A model generated the notes under the pieces. It was given only the letters and a program-made list of their open reading frames with translations, made no database searches and had not been told where the DNA came from. A program made the position numbers and the translations under genes. A stretch of 64,000 nt of DNA, from contig JACGXE010000001.1 of the NCBI GenBank assembly GCA_014138095.1, positions 760,357-824,356 on the forward strand, written 5' to 3'. Shown here one piece after another: positions 24,517-32,651 of this stretch (the stretch's first letter is position 1; every line of letters begins with the position of its first letter). The DNA is from Ochrobactrum sp. RH2CCR150 (GTDB lineage Bacteria; Pseudomonadota; Alphaproteobacteria; Rhizobiales; Rhizobiaceae).

Positions 24517-25968
24517 ATGGGTTTCACTCTCGCTATCGTCGGGCGTCCCAATGTCGGCAAGTCCACGCTGTTCAATCGTCTCGTCGGCCGCAAGCTGGCG
24601 CTGGTGGACGACCTGCCGGGCGTCACGCGCGACAGGCGCATCCATGACGCCAAGCTCTACGACCTCAAGTTTCAGGTGATCGACACGGCTGGTCTTGAAG
24701 AGGCCGCCAACGACTCGCTGGAAGCGCGCATGCGCGCCCAGACCGAGGCCGCCATCAGCGAAGCCGATGCGGTTCTGTTCGTGGTCGATGCCAAGAACGG
24801 CCTGACGCCTGCCGACAACACCTTTGCCGAACTGGTGCGCCGCTCCGGCAAGCCGGTGGTGCTGGTGGCCAACAAAGCCGAAGCGCGCGGTGCGCAGTCG
24901 GGCCTTTACGACGCCTTCCAGCTCGGTCTTGGCGAACCGTGCCCGATTTCGGCTGAACATGGTCAGGGCATGCCCGACCTGCGCGACGCCATTGTCGAGC
25001 TTCTGGGCGAAGAACGTGTCTTTGCCGACGAGAAGGAAGCGGAAACCGCAGACGAAGTCTTCACGCCGAAGGCTGTCGGCGAGCTGATCGGTGACGACAT
25101 CGAAGACCCGGATGAAGAAATCATCCCGGCCTATGATGCGACCAAGCCGCTGCGCATTGCCATTGTCGGACGCCCGAATGCGGGCAAGTCCACGATGATC
25201 AATACGATGCTCGGCGAAGATCGCCTACTGACCGGCCCGGAAGCGGGCATTACCCGTGACTCGATTTCGGTCGACTGGGAGTGGCACGGCCGCAAGATCA
25301 AGCTGTTCGACACCGCCGGTCTGCGCCGCAAGTCGCGCGTGCAGGAAAAGCTGGAAAAGCTGTCGGTCGCCGACGGCCTTCGCGCCATCCGCTTTGCGGA
25401 AGTGGTGATCATCGTGCTCGACGCGACGATCCCTTTCGAAAAGCAGGATTTGCAGATCGCCGATCTGATCATCCGTGAAGGTCGTGCACCGGTCATCGCC
25501 TTCAACAAGTGGGACCTGATCGAAGACCGCCAGATGGTTCTGGCCGATCTTTACGAAAAGACCGCCCGCCTTCTGCCGCAGGTGCGCGGACTTCGCGCCG
25601 TGCCGATTTCGGGCGAACGCGGACAGGGTCTCGACAAGCTCATGGAAAATGTCGTGAAGACCCATGAGATCTGGAACCGCCGTATTTCTACCGGCCGCCT
25701 CAATCGCTGGCTGGAAGGCGTGATCGCCCATCAGCCGCCGCCGGCCGTTTCCGGTCGCCGCCTGAAGGTGAAATATATGACGCAGGTGAAGACCCGCCCG
25801 CCGGGCTTCGTCGTGTCCTGCTCGCGCCCTGATGCGATGCCGCAATCCTATGTGCGCTATCTGATCAACGGCCTGCGCGAGACCTTTGACATGCCGGGCG
25901 TGCCGATCCGCCTTGCGCTGCGCACCTCGGACAATCCGTTCGCCGGTCGCGCCAAGAAGAAGCGATAA
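24517..25968 (+). CDS. der: Ribosome-biogenesis GTPase Der (EngA)
   Basis: This 483-residue GTPase has two G domains. The P-loops are GRPNVGKST (9-17) and GRPNAGKST (218-226). Switch motifs are DLPGVTRD and EAGITRDS, the DxxG motifs are DTAGLEE and DTAGLRR, and the second domain has NKWD. The first domain reads NKAE in place of NKxD. A KH-like C-terminal domain ends in GRAKKKR. Der acts in late 50S ribosome assembly and is essential. A bidirectional terminator follows. Confidence 0.97.
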   Translation: MGFTLAIVGRPNVGKSTLFNRLVGRKLALVDDLPGVTRDRRIHDAKLYDLKFQVIDTAGLEEAANDSLEARMRAQTEAAISEADAVLFVVDAKNGLTPADNTFAELVRRSGKPVVLVANKAEARGAQSGLYDAFQLGLGEPCPISAEHGQGMPDLRDAIVELLGEERVFADEKEAETADEVFTPKAVGELIGDDIEDPDEEIIPAYDATKPLRIAIVGRPNAGKSTMINTMLGEDRLLTGPEAGITRDSISVDWEWHGRKIKLFDTAGLRRKSRVQEKLEKLSVADGLRAIRFAEVVIIVLDATIPFEKQDLQIADLIIREGRAPVIAFNKWDLIEDRQMVLADLYEKTARLLPQVRGLRAVPISGERGQGLDKLMENVVKTHEIWNRRISTGRLNRWLEGVIAHQPPPAVSGRRLKVKYMTQVKTRPPGFVVSCSRPDAMPQSYVRYLINGLRETFDMPGVPIRLALRTSDNPFAGRAKKKR

Positions 25969-25977
25969 GCATGATGC

Positions 25978-26012
25978 AAAAAAGCCCGGAGCGATCCGGG
26001 CTTTTTCTTTTT
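25978..26012. terminator. Bidirectional terminator between der and the OmpA-like gene
   Basis: AAAGCCCGGA and TCCGGGCTTT pair around GCGA. A-runs lie on the left and T-runs on the right, so it can end both convergent transcripts. Confidence 0.9.
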
Positions 26013-26033
26013 GGCGCTGCTGTGCAGGCGGCA

Positions 26034-26648
26034 TCATGCCTTTGGCAGCACGAATTCGACACGCCGGTTCTGGGCGCGACCGTCGGGATTGTCCTTGCCC
26101 TCTATGTCGTTGGGCGCGACAGGTTCGCTTTCGCCACGCCCTTCCGGTTTCAGGCGTGCTGACGGCACGCCATTGCCGACGAGAAACTCGACGACCGCCC
26201 CGGCACGCGCTTTGGAAAGCTTGAGGTTGTAGCTGTCGGAGCCCTTGGAATCCGTATGGCCGACAACCTGCACGGTGGAATCCGGTGTGCTGTCCAATAT
26301 CTTGACCACATCACCCAGTGTGGACTTGGCCTTAGCCGTCAGCTTGGCGCTGTCGAAGCCGAACAGAATATCGCTTGTGACAGACAGGACGATGCTGTTG
26401 TCCGTCTCGCGCATGGTGATGTTGCCGCTCTTTTCGACAATCTGTTGCGCTGCGCCCGAAAGGCCGCGCGCGTTGCCATCTGTGCCGCCGGAAGCCGAAA
26501 CCAGATCGCGGATTTCCGGCACAAGATCACGAATATAGGCGCTCTTATCCGTAGTCAGCCCTGCATCCTGCGCTGTTCCGACCGATGGCAGGCACAGCGC
26601 AGCAAAGCCGATGAGACCAAAACGGGTCAATCGATGGATCGTAGCCAT
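26034..26648 (-). CDS. OmpA-family peptidoglycan-binding protein
   Basis: This 204-residue protein has a signal peptide (about SVGTA-QDAG) and a C-terminal OmpA-like domain with FGFDSAKLTAKAKSTL, VVGHTDSKGSDSYNLKLSKARA and GRGESEPVAPND, the peptidoglycan-binding motif set. There is no beta-barrel, so it is a periplasmic or surface-tethering type and not a porin. It lies 12 bp after an exported protein of unknown function in the same leftward unit. Confidence 0.88.
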   Translation of the reverse strand: MATIHRLTRFGLIGFAALCLPSVGTAQDAGLTTDKSAYIRDLVPEIRDLVSASGGTDGNARGLSGAAQQIVEKSGNITMRETDNSIVLSVTSDILFGFDSAKLTAKAKSTLGDVVKILDSTPDSTVQVVGHTDSKGSDSYNLKLSKARAGAVVEFLVGNGVPSARLKPEGRGESEPVAPNDIEGKDNPDGRAQNRRVEFVLPKA

Positions 26649-26660
26649 TGGCTGTTCCCC

Positions 26661-27149
26661 CTATTCAGCGGGAACGGCGAACGGCCCAAGCGGCTCGACC
26701 CCCTTGATATAGAGCGTCACCTTCTGGTCTTTCGGCGGGGCCGGAAAGACGCCATGCCAAACGCCGACCACAGGCCCCTTGCCGAACAGCGAAACGGAGG
26801 TGGGCGTGAGCGGCTTGCCCTCGGAGTCCTTCAACAGCAGATACTTCTTGTCGCCGGCGAGAAGGTAATAATCGTTCTCGTACTCCTTGTCCGACATGGA
26901 GCTGTAAAGTGTCGAGGAAACGTTGTCGCCTTCTGTGGCATTCTTGAAGCGAACCTTGACGGTCAGCTTGTCGCCGTCGCGTATGGCGCCGCTAACCTCG
27001 GCGGTAACCTGGCCGCTGCTGTGATAGCCGGTGGCGAGCGGCTGGCCCGCTGCATCTTCAGCCTGCGCCGCAAAGGGCAGGGCGCTTGCAGTCAGCAAGA
27101 CGGTGGCCAGAAGTGTACGTGAGAGAAACGCCATGAGTATCGCTTTCAT
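26661..27149 (-). CDS. Exported protein of unknown function, paired with OmpA-like gene
   Basis: This 162-residue protein starts MKAILMAFLSRTLLATVLL with a signal peptide cleaved near AAQA-EDAAG. The mature part is beta-rich (GQVTAEVSGAIRDGDKLTV, KVTLYIKGVEP) and has no motif that I recognise. Other in-frame starts lie at 27134 and 27203. The first is possible and the second lacks a signal-like N-terminus. Operon position suggests a cell-envelope job with the OmpA-domain protein. Confidence 0.65.
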   Translation of the reverse strand: MKAILMAFLSRTLLATVLLTASALPFAAQAEDAAGQPLATGYHSSGQVTAEVSGAIRDGDKLTVKVRFKNATEGDNVSSTLYSSMSDKEYENDYYLLAGDKKYLLLKDSEGKPLTPTSVSLFGKGPVVGVWHGVFPAPPKDQKVTLYIKGVEPLGPFAVPAE

Positions 27150-27533
27150 TTGTTGGACAGCCGGGAGCATTATGCAGTCGGATGAAATCACCCGGCGTCG
27201 CATTCATGCGGTGAGAACAAATAAGGGAGCAGTTCAGGCGGTATCATGAGAACAGATTTGGTCGGATTATGCTCTGAAAGGTGAACCACTCCGGATGCGG
27301 GGCTGGAACCTAACAGTCTGAAAACAAAAATTCTATAAAGTTTCAAAAAACCTGCAATCTTTTACTTCAAACTTCTTTTCCGTTCGTTACATGACGGATT
27401 GGGCCGGCGTTTCAGGTATTTATTTTCGCGCCGATCTCATCCATTGGCATCAAAACGCACATTAACGGGTTGAGCTTGGCCGTCGCGGCTGCTAATCCGC
27501 CCGCTCCCCGATTTTCTCCCAAAAGGTGCAGTG
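27150..27533. other. Divergent intergenic region, no gene seen
   Basis: This gap between two divergent genes is moderately AT-rich at 27315-27400. It holds several possible AT-rich promoter elements but no convincing pair, no hairpin terminator and no RNA gene that I could recognise. Confidence 0.5.
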
Positions 27534-28850
27534 ATGACGAAGGCTGTTGAGAGCCTATTTGATGGCGTGACATTAGGCATCGATTTCGGCACCACCAATA
27601 CGGTTTTGTCGGTTGCCAGCCCCGATGGCTCGGCGGCGGTGCTGAGCGTCGTCAAGGACGGCGCCGATGTGACCGGCTATCGCTCGATCCTCTGTTTCTG
27701 GCAGGATCGCGAAACCGGCGAACGCACGGTGGAAAGCGGCCCATGGGCGATGGATGCTTTTGTCAACGCACCGCATTCGACGCGCATGCTGCAATCCTTC
27801 AAGACCTTTGCGGCGTCCAAATCCTTCACCGATACGCCGGTCTTCGGCAAGCGCTTCAAGTTCGAGGATATTCTGACGACTTTCCTCGAAACGGTTGCGG
27901 CGCGCCTCGGCGACCGGCTGCCGCCTAAGGGCAATCGCGTGGTGATTGGGCGTCCGGTTATTTTCGCGGGCGGTTCGCCGGACGAGGAACTGGCGATGCA
28001 GCGCTACGAAAAGGCGTTTCGCGCCTTTGGCTTCACCGACATTCACTATGTCTACGAACCGGTGGCGGCAGCCTATTTCTACGCGCAGGAATTGAAGGCG
28101 GATTCAACCGTTCTGGTGGCCGACTTTGGCGGCGGCACGAGCGATTTTTCCATCGTGCGTTTTGAAGTGGGCAAGGGCGGTCTTTCCTTCACGCCGATGA
28201 GCCAGACGGGTCTTGGCATTGCGGGCGATACATTCGACTACCGCATCATCGACAATGCGGTTTCGCCATTGCTCGGCAAGGGCACGGAATATAAATCCTT
28301 CGGCAAGCGCCTGACCATGCCGAACCATTATTACGCAAATTTCGCGCGCTGGAACACGCTGTTCCTGATGAACTCCCCAGCAACGATCCGCGACCTGACC
28401 GAACTTGCCAAGCAGGCGGTCGAGCCGGAAGCGCTGGAGCATTTCATCAATCTGATCGAGAACGATTACGGCTACGAAATCTACCGTGCCGTTTCGAACC
28501 TCAAGGTCCGGTTGTCATCTGAGCGCATGGCGGAACTGCATTTCAAGGCGGATGATTTTGAAATCCGCTCGGATATCACCCGCAACGATTTCGAAAACTG
28601 GATCGCCGAGGATGTGCGCCAGATCGAACAGTCGGTGGAAGAGGCCGTCGACAAGGCAGGAATTCAATCCGGCAATATCGACCGTGTTTTTCTCACGGGC
28701 GGCACGTCTTTCGTGCCGGTCATCCGCACCGTGTTCGAGAATCGTTTCCCCGATGCGGCGGTGACCAGCTCCAACCAGTTCGATTCGATCGCCACTGGTC
28801 TGGCGCTGATCGGGCAGGATGCGGATATTGACCGCTGGTCCGTGAAGTAA
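27534..28850 (+). CDS. Hsp70-family protein (YegD-like)
   Basis: This 438-residue protein has the actin/Hsp70 ATPase fold: LGIDFGTTNTVLS (phosphate 1), VYEPVAAAYFYAQ (connect 1), VADFGGGTSDFSIV (phosphate 2) and FLTGGTSFVPVIR (adenosine). The length fits YegD, an Hsp70 homologue without the full substrate-binding domain. Its clients are unknown. I used the ATG with AAAAGG nine bases upstream. A GTG lies one codon before it. No DnaJ or GrpE is adjacent. Confidence 0.92.
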   Translation: MTKAVESLFDGVTLGIDFGTTNTVLSVASPDGSAAVLSVVKDGADVTGYRSILCFWQDRETGERTVESGPWAMDAFVNAPHSTRMLQSFKTFAASKSFTDTPVFGKRFKFEDILTTFLETVAARLGDRLPPKGNRVVIGRPVIFAGGSPDEELAMQRYEKAFRAFGFTDIHYVYEPVAAAYFYAQELKADSTVLVADFGGGTSDFSIVRFEVGKGGLSFTPMSQTGLGIAGDTFDYRIIDNAVSPLLGKGTEYKSFGKRLTMPNHYYANFARWNTLFLMNSPATIRDLTELAKQAVEPEALEHFINLIENDYGYEIYRAVSNLKVRLSSERMAELHFKADDFEIRSDITRNDFENWIAEDVRQIEQSVEEAVDKAGIQSGNIDRVFLTGGTSFVPVIRTVFENRFPDAAVTSSNQFDSIATGLALIGQDADIDRWSVK

Positions 28851-28900
28851 GAGCGCGCATCTTTTCCGAAGATCGTTTCAAACTTTTCGGGATGCGCTCT
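28850..28900. repeat. Family B palindromic repeat, copy 1
   Basis: AGAGCGCGCATC at one end and GATGCGCTCT at the other flank CCGAA and TTTTCGG cores. It lies between the 3' ends of the convergent Hsp70-like and L,D-transpeptidase genes and touches both stops. It may serve as a terminator-like structure. Confidence 0.75.
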
Positions 28901-29441
28901 AAGGCAGGATCTCGATCGGCGTGCCATTCGGCACTCTTGCCCAAATGTCGCGCATTTCCGCATCGGTGACGGCAATGCATCCGTCGGTCCAGTCCCACAA
29001 ATGATGCGCGGCTGCCAGCCAGCCCCAGCCATTCGGCAGGCCATGGATCATGATGTTGCCGCCCGGCGCATAACCGCCCGCCGCGGCTGCCCGTTGATCA
29101 TCTTCGTTCGGATAGGAAATATGCAGGCTCAGATGCGCCATTGAGCGCGGATTGCGCCAGTCGATGACATATTGTCCTTCGGGTGTCTTCTCGTCACCCT
29201 CGCGCTGCTTGTGGCCGCCATCGCCATTGCTGCCAAGCGATATGCGATAGGTGCCAATCGTCTGGCCCTGGCGCAGCAAGGTCATCTGGCGGCTGGCCTT
29301 TTCAACACGGATCGCATCGGCCTGCTGTTCTGCCTGAGCGGCGACGGGAGGCTCGACCAGGCTGACCCGCGCCATGACCTTGGTATAGCCAAACAACGCG
29401 ACAGCAATGAGCACGATGGCAGCGAGAGTTTTCTTGATCAT
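28899..29441 (-). CDS. L,D-transpeptidase family protein (YkuD), second copy
   Basis: This 180-residue protein starts MIKKTLAAIVLIAVALFGYT, an uncleaved or signal-type hydrophobic N-terminus. The catalytic part has IMIHGLPNGW and TDGCIAVTDAE, giving His and Cys155. This short form is closer to YafK-type enzymes, which can also cleave peptidoglycan-lipoprotein links. The start was set at MIKK because the upstream in-frame residues look non-coding. Confidence 0.85.
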   Translation of the reverse strand: MIKKTLAAIVLIAVALFGYTKVMARVSLVEPPVAAQAEQQADAIRVEKASRQMTLLRQGQTIGTYRISLGSNGDGGHKQREGDEKTPEGQYVIDWRNPRSMAHLSLHISYPNEDDQRAAAAGGYAPGGNIMIHGLPNGWGWLAAAHHLWDWTDGCIAVTDAEMRDIWARVPNGTPIEILP

Positions 29442-29593
29442 GTTGTCCGATCTGATCCGAATATGCGCAAACGAAGAGATGAAGTGCTTTTCACAGATGA
29501 TTGGGGCTTTCACAAGTTCATTGTGAACGATGGTCGACGCCGATAAGGTTCGGCTCGCAATCAATGCACGCGATATGGAGCAACGTCTTGTCT

Positions 29594-30262
29594 ATGCTGA
29601 AGAATGACGAAGCTGTGTCCGCACGATTTACTGATCGTTTGCGACAGAGCACGGAGCCCTACTGGACACAGGCCGTGACGCATCGTCTGGTCCGGGAAAT
29701 CTACACCGGAACGGCATCGAAAGACGTGATGACGCGCTATCTGGTTCAGGATCACCGTTTCATCGATTGTTTCCTGTCCTTGCTCGGCGGTGCGCTCGTC
29801 AATTGCGACAGGATGGACGCGAAGCTGACCTTGGGGCGCTTCATCGGCATGATCAGCAATGACGAGAACTCCTATTTCGAGCGCGCTTTCGAAACGCTGA
29901 AGGTTGACGATGCGACGCGCTTCGATACACCCGATGCGATGGCGACGACCGGGTTCAAGGCGCTGATGCTGGAAGCGGCTAAGTCCGGTTCCTATGCTGC
30001 TTGCCTGTCCGTGCTGACCGTAGCCGAATGGCTTTATCTCGACTGGGCAGAGAAGGCGCCGAAGCCGCTGCCGGAGAATTTTGTTTTCGCCGAATGGATC
30101 ATCCTGCACGACAATCCGTATTTCGTGGAATTCGTCGGCTTTCTGCGTTCGGAACTCGACCGTGTCGGACCGGCTGCCGCATCAAAATGCGAGGATTTCT
30201 TCCGACGGGCCGTGGAACTGGAGAAAGCCTTTTTCGACGCTGCCTACGAAGCTGGTAGCTAA
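29594..30262 (+). CDS. TenA/THI-4 family protein
   Basis: This is a 222-residue all-helical protein. It contains RYLVQDHRFIDCFLSLLGGALVNC and AACLSVLTVAEWLYLDWAEK, the TenA-like pattern. The second holds the helix with the conserved Glu, and a Cys (SYAACLS) lies at the position of the TenA nucleophile. Classical TenA hydrolyses aminopyrimidines in thiamin salvage. No thi genes or THI-box riboswitch accompany it here, so thiamin salvage is not assured. Starts at 29564 (ATG) and 29588 (TTG, with GGAG seven bases upstream) are also in frame. Confidence 0.75.
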   Translation: MLKNDEAVSARFTDRLRQSTEPYWTQAVTHRLVREIYTGTASKDVMTRYLVQDHRFIDCFLSLLGGALVNCDRMDAKLTLGRFIGMISNDENSYFERAFETLKVDDATRFDTPDAMATTGFKALMLEAAKSGSYAACLSVLTVAEWLYLDWAEKAPKPLPENFVFAEWIILHDNPYFVEFVGFLRSELDRVGPAAASKCEDFFRRAVELEKAFFDAAYEAGS

Positions 30263-30693
30263 TCGGCTACCGCAACTTTCAGGCACTCTTCGATTGTCGT
30301 CTTACAGACCGGCGTTTGGGCCTGTTCCTGCTTGTTGGCGAGCCAATGCTTGTAGACGATGCGAAACTCGACATCCTTATACGCATAGGTTCTGGCGCGG
30401 GATGTGATGCGGCTTTTCTCAAGCGCTTCACCGGTTATCACCATATGCTGTGACAGCCGCTTGAAGACCCACGGCTTCGCGCCCTTCGGATGTTCGAAAA
30501 CCTCGACATGATAAAAGTGGTCACCAACCGTTTCATCCGGCGTGACGTGTACTGCCGCCCAGCGCGTGACTTTCGGCGTATCGGCGAAAATGACCACGCC
30601 ATTGCGTTGAAGATCCGCCATGGCCGTCGCTGGTAATAGCGTGAGCATGCAGAGGAGGGCGGCAAATATCTGTCCGGGTTTCCAGTTTCTCAT
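30259..30693 (-). CDS. Exported protein of unknown function
   Basis: This 144-residue protein has a clear signal peptide ending near ATAMA-DLQRN. The mature part includes VIFADTPKVTRWAAVHVTPDE and two C-terminal Cys (PVCKTTIEECLK) that could form a disulfide. GATAAGGAG precedes the ATG. I do not recognise the family. It overlaps the TenA-like gene tail by 4 bp, convergently. Confidence 0.7.
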   Translation of the reverse strand: MRNWKPGQIFAALLCMLTLLPATAMADLQRNGVVIFADTPKVTRWAAVHVTPDETVGDHFYHVEVFEHPKGAKPWVFKRLSQHMVITGEALEKSRITSRARTYAYKDVEFRIVYKHWLANKQEQAQTPVCKTTIEECLKVAVAD

Positions 30694-30993
30694 CGCGGCT
30701 CCTTATCGGTAATCTGCGTGTAGATTTTTGACGAAATAACTTTCGTCCCGTTAGGTCATTTCTGTCCCTTGTCGCCCGCTCGCGCCAAAAACGCAATGAA
30801 AACAAAAGCTGGGCTGACAGCGTTAATTCTAAATTAATCAATCTTTTCAAATAGTAAACGGAAGCCCGTTAACGATACATCAAGGTTAATACTCCATTAT
30901 CGGCGTTGTTAAGCATATCCCGAAATGCGTGAAAACGCGCCTCGGACACGATGTGCGCGAGAACAACAGAAGTCTGTGTGAGTGGAGTGTGCG
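30694..30993. other. Divergent intergenic region with CtrA-like site
   Basis: This 300-bp gap is AT-rich at 30780-30900. It has the TTAA-N7-TTAA element described separately and the imperfect repeat GAAGCCCGTTAACG. No gene is seen. Confidence 0.5.
30823..30837 (+). promoter_or_regulatory. Candidate CtrA-binding site TTAA-N7-TTAA
   Basis: TTAATTCTAAATTAA matches the CtrA full-site consensus TTAA-N7-TTAA exactly. It lies 157 bp before the cell-wall hydrolase start and 130 bp before the divergent exported-protein gene. The site is in an AT-rich stretch, so chance occurrence is possible. Confidence 0.45.
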
Positions 30994-32283
30994 GTGCGTC
31001 TTGTGTCGATACGAGCGCTGTTTGGTCGTCGGAAGACCGTCGCTGAGCCGGTATGGCATTATCCTGTCACGGGCTATTGCCCGGAAGAGGGGCGCTATTA
31101 TGCCGTGCGTGCGAAGCCGCGTCACATCGCCCGCAAGCCGCAGCGCCTGATCCCGCTGGTGCTCACAGCTTTCGCCTATCTCTTCAATTCCAATGCGATT
31201 GCCTTTCAGGATATGGCGAGCCTCGTGCCTTCCGCCGATCTTGGCACGCATCGCTGGACGGCTTTCGTCGCCAAGGCGCCCGTCGGTTCCGTGCATCAGG
31301 CGGAAATGCCTTTTGTCGATGCAACGACGGTCACCGGCAGCATCGCAACCAACGGCATCGAAGTGCCGGGGATTGGCCGGGTTGCGCTTTCGGGTGGCAA
31401 GAAAACCGCCAAGCTCGGCCCGGATGATCCCAATCCGGATGAAAACCGCATCAACCGTACCGATAAGACGGGCCGCCTTGTCTCGGTCAAGCCAAAGGCA
31501 CCAGCCAAGGCGTTCACGGCGGGCAGCATGTTCGACAAGATCAGCATGATCACCCGCCCGCCGGAAAAGACCGACGCGAAGATGGCTTTTTCCAGCAAGC
31601 TTGAGGGCAAGGAAATCGGCATCACCATGGCCTTCCATGCCGTGAAGCCGCCAAAGCCAAGAGCGGAAATGCCGGTGCAGCTGGCCAAGCTGATCACCAA
31701 TGACCAGCCGGATGTGCTGGCACTGGGTTATGCGCCTTCCACACCCGATTATGGAAAAACCTCTCCCTTCGAGAGCATCCTGAAACCCGATCCAAGCGCG
31801 GGGCGGTTCGTTCCGCCGATTGGTGATGAAGATCATGGATGGGCGGCAACTCCGTTGCCGCCTTCGGCATTTAGTGCAAGCGAACAGAAATGCCTTGCCG
31901 AAGCGGTTTATTTCGAAGCGCGCGGCGAGACAGTCAAGGGACAGGTGGCTGTGGCCCAGGTGGTGCTCAACCGCGTGCGCAACCCGGCCTATCCGAACAC
32001 GATCTGCGGGGCGGTCTATCAGAATCGCGACTGGCTCAATGCCTGCCAGTTTTCCTTTGCCTGCGATGGCCAGAAGCACCGTGTGACCGAGATGCCGCAA
32101 TGGCGCATGGCGCAGCAGGTGGCAAAGACGGTTTCGTCCGGTCAGATCTGGCTGCCGGAAGTGGGCTCCGCCACACATTATCATGCGACCTATGTGAAGC
32201 CCTTCTGGGCACCGACCATGAAGAAGCTGACCAAGATCGGCCTTCATGTCTTCTACCGCACCTATGGCGGCGGCTGGAGCTGA
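30994..32283 (+). CDS. SleB-type cell-wall hydrolase with long N-terminal region
   Basis: This 429-residue protein ends in a Hydrolase_2 domain, seen as KCLAEAVYFEARGETVKGQVAV, then VVLNRVRNP, ICGAVYQN and CQFSFACDG, which includes the catalytic Glu (EAVYFEARGE). The segment is longer than I quote and lies at about residues 300-370. A membrane segment near 55-75 anchors a linker of about 220 residues rich in Lys and Pro. It probably cleaves peptidoglycan in the periplasm. The GTG start with GGAG seven bases upstream is preferred over another GTG 12 bases earlier. Confidence 0.85.
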   Translation: MRLVSIRALFGRRKTVAEPVWHYPVTGYCPEEGRYYAVRAKPRHIARKPQRLIPLVLTAFAYLFNSNAIAFQDMASLVPSADLGTHRWTAFVAKAPVGSVHQAEMPFVDATTVTGSIATNGIEVPGIGRVALSGGKKTAKLGPDDPNPDENRINRTDKTGRLVSVKPKAPAKAFTAGSMFDKISMITRPPEKTDAKMAFSSKLEGKEIGITMAFHAVKPPKPRAEMPVQLAKLITNDQPDVLALGYAPSTPDYGKTSPFESILKPDPSAGRFVPPIGDEDHGWAATPLPPSAFSASEQKCLAEAVYFEARGETVKGQVAVAQVVLNRVRNPAYPNTICGAVYQNRDWLNACQFSFACDGQKHRVTEMPQWRMAQQVAKTVSSGQIWLPEVGSATHYHATYVKPFWAPTMKKLTKIGLHVFYRTYGGGWS

Positions 32284-32651
32284 TAAAGCAACTCCCGAAA
32301 AAGCACGAAGCGCTTCTGTGGGGCGATTAGCCCACTGGGCTGCCCGCTGATCCTGTTGTGATCAAATCCGGATCACAACGGCAAATGCCCGCTTTAGCAA
32401 AATTGCTGCGACTTCGTTTTCATAAAATCTGGGGAAATAATGTCTGGCGTGTCGAGCTGGCCCGCTTGCGCGTTACTATTTTGATTTCATAAATTATGTA
32501 AATAATAATATATAGATAAATAAGTAATTAATACTTGGCTTAATTAGGGCATTTGAATGAATGTTTTGCAATATAGACATGTTACTTTAAAGTAAATATA
32601 AGATTGGAATCATCGGGACATAACTAATTATTTTTTGATTTGTGAGGGAAA
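32284..32651. other. AT-rich leader region with a perfect inverted repeat
   Basis: GTTGTGATC and GATCACAAC (32355-32379) form a perfect 9-bp inverted repeat. From about 32410 to 32640 the composition turns strongly AT-rich (for example TAAATAATAATATATAGATA), unlike all flanking DNA. The promoter of the autotransporter probably lies here. No gene was recognised. Confidence 0.7.

Noticed and set aside
29594..30262. Thiamin salvage locus with TPP riboswitch
   Set aside because: No THI-box sequence or thi genes lie near the TenA-like gene.
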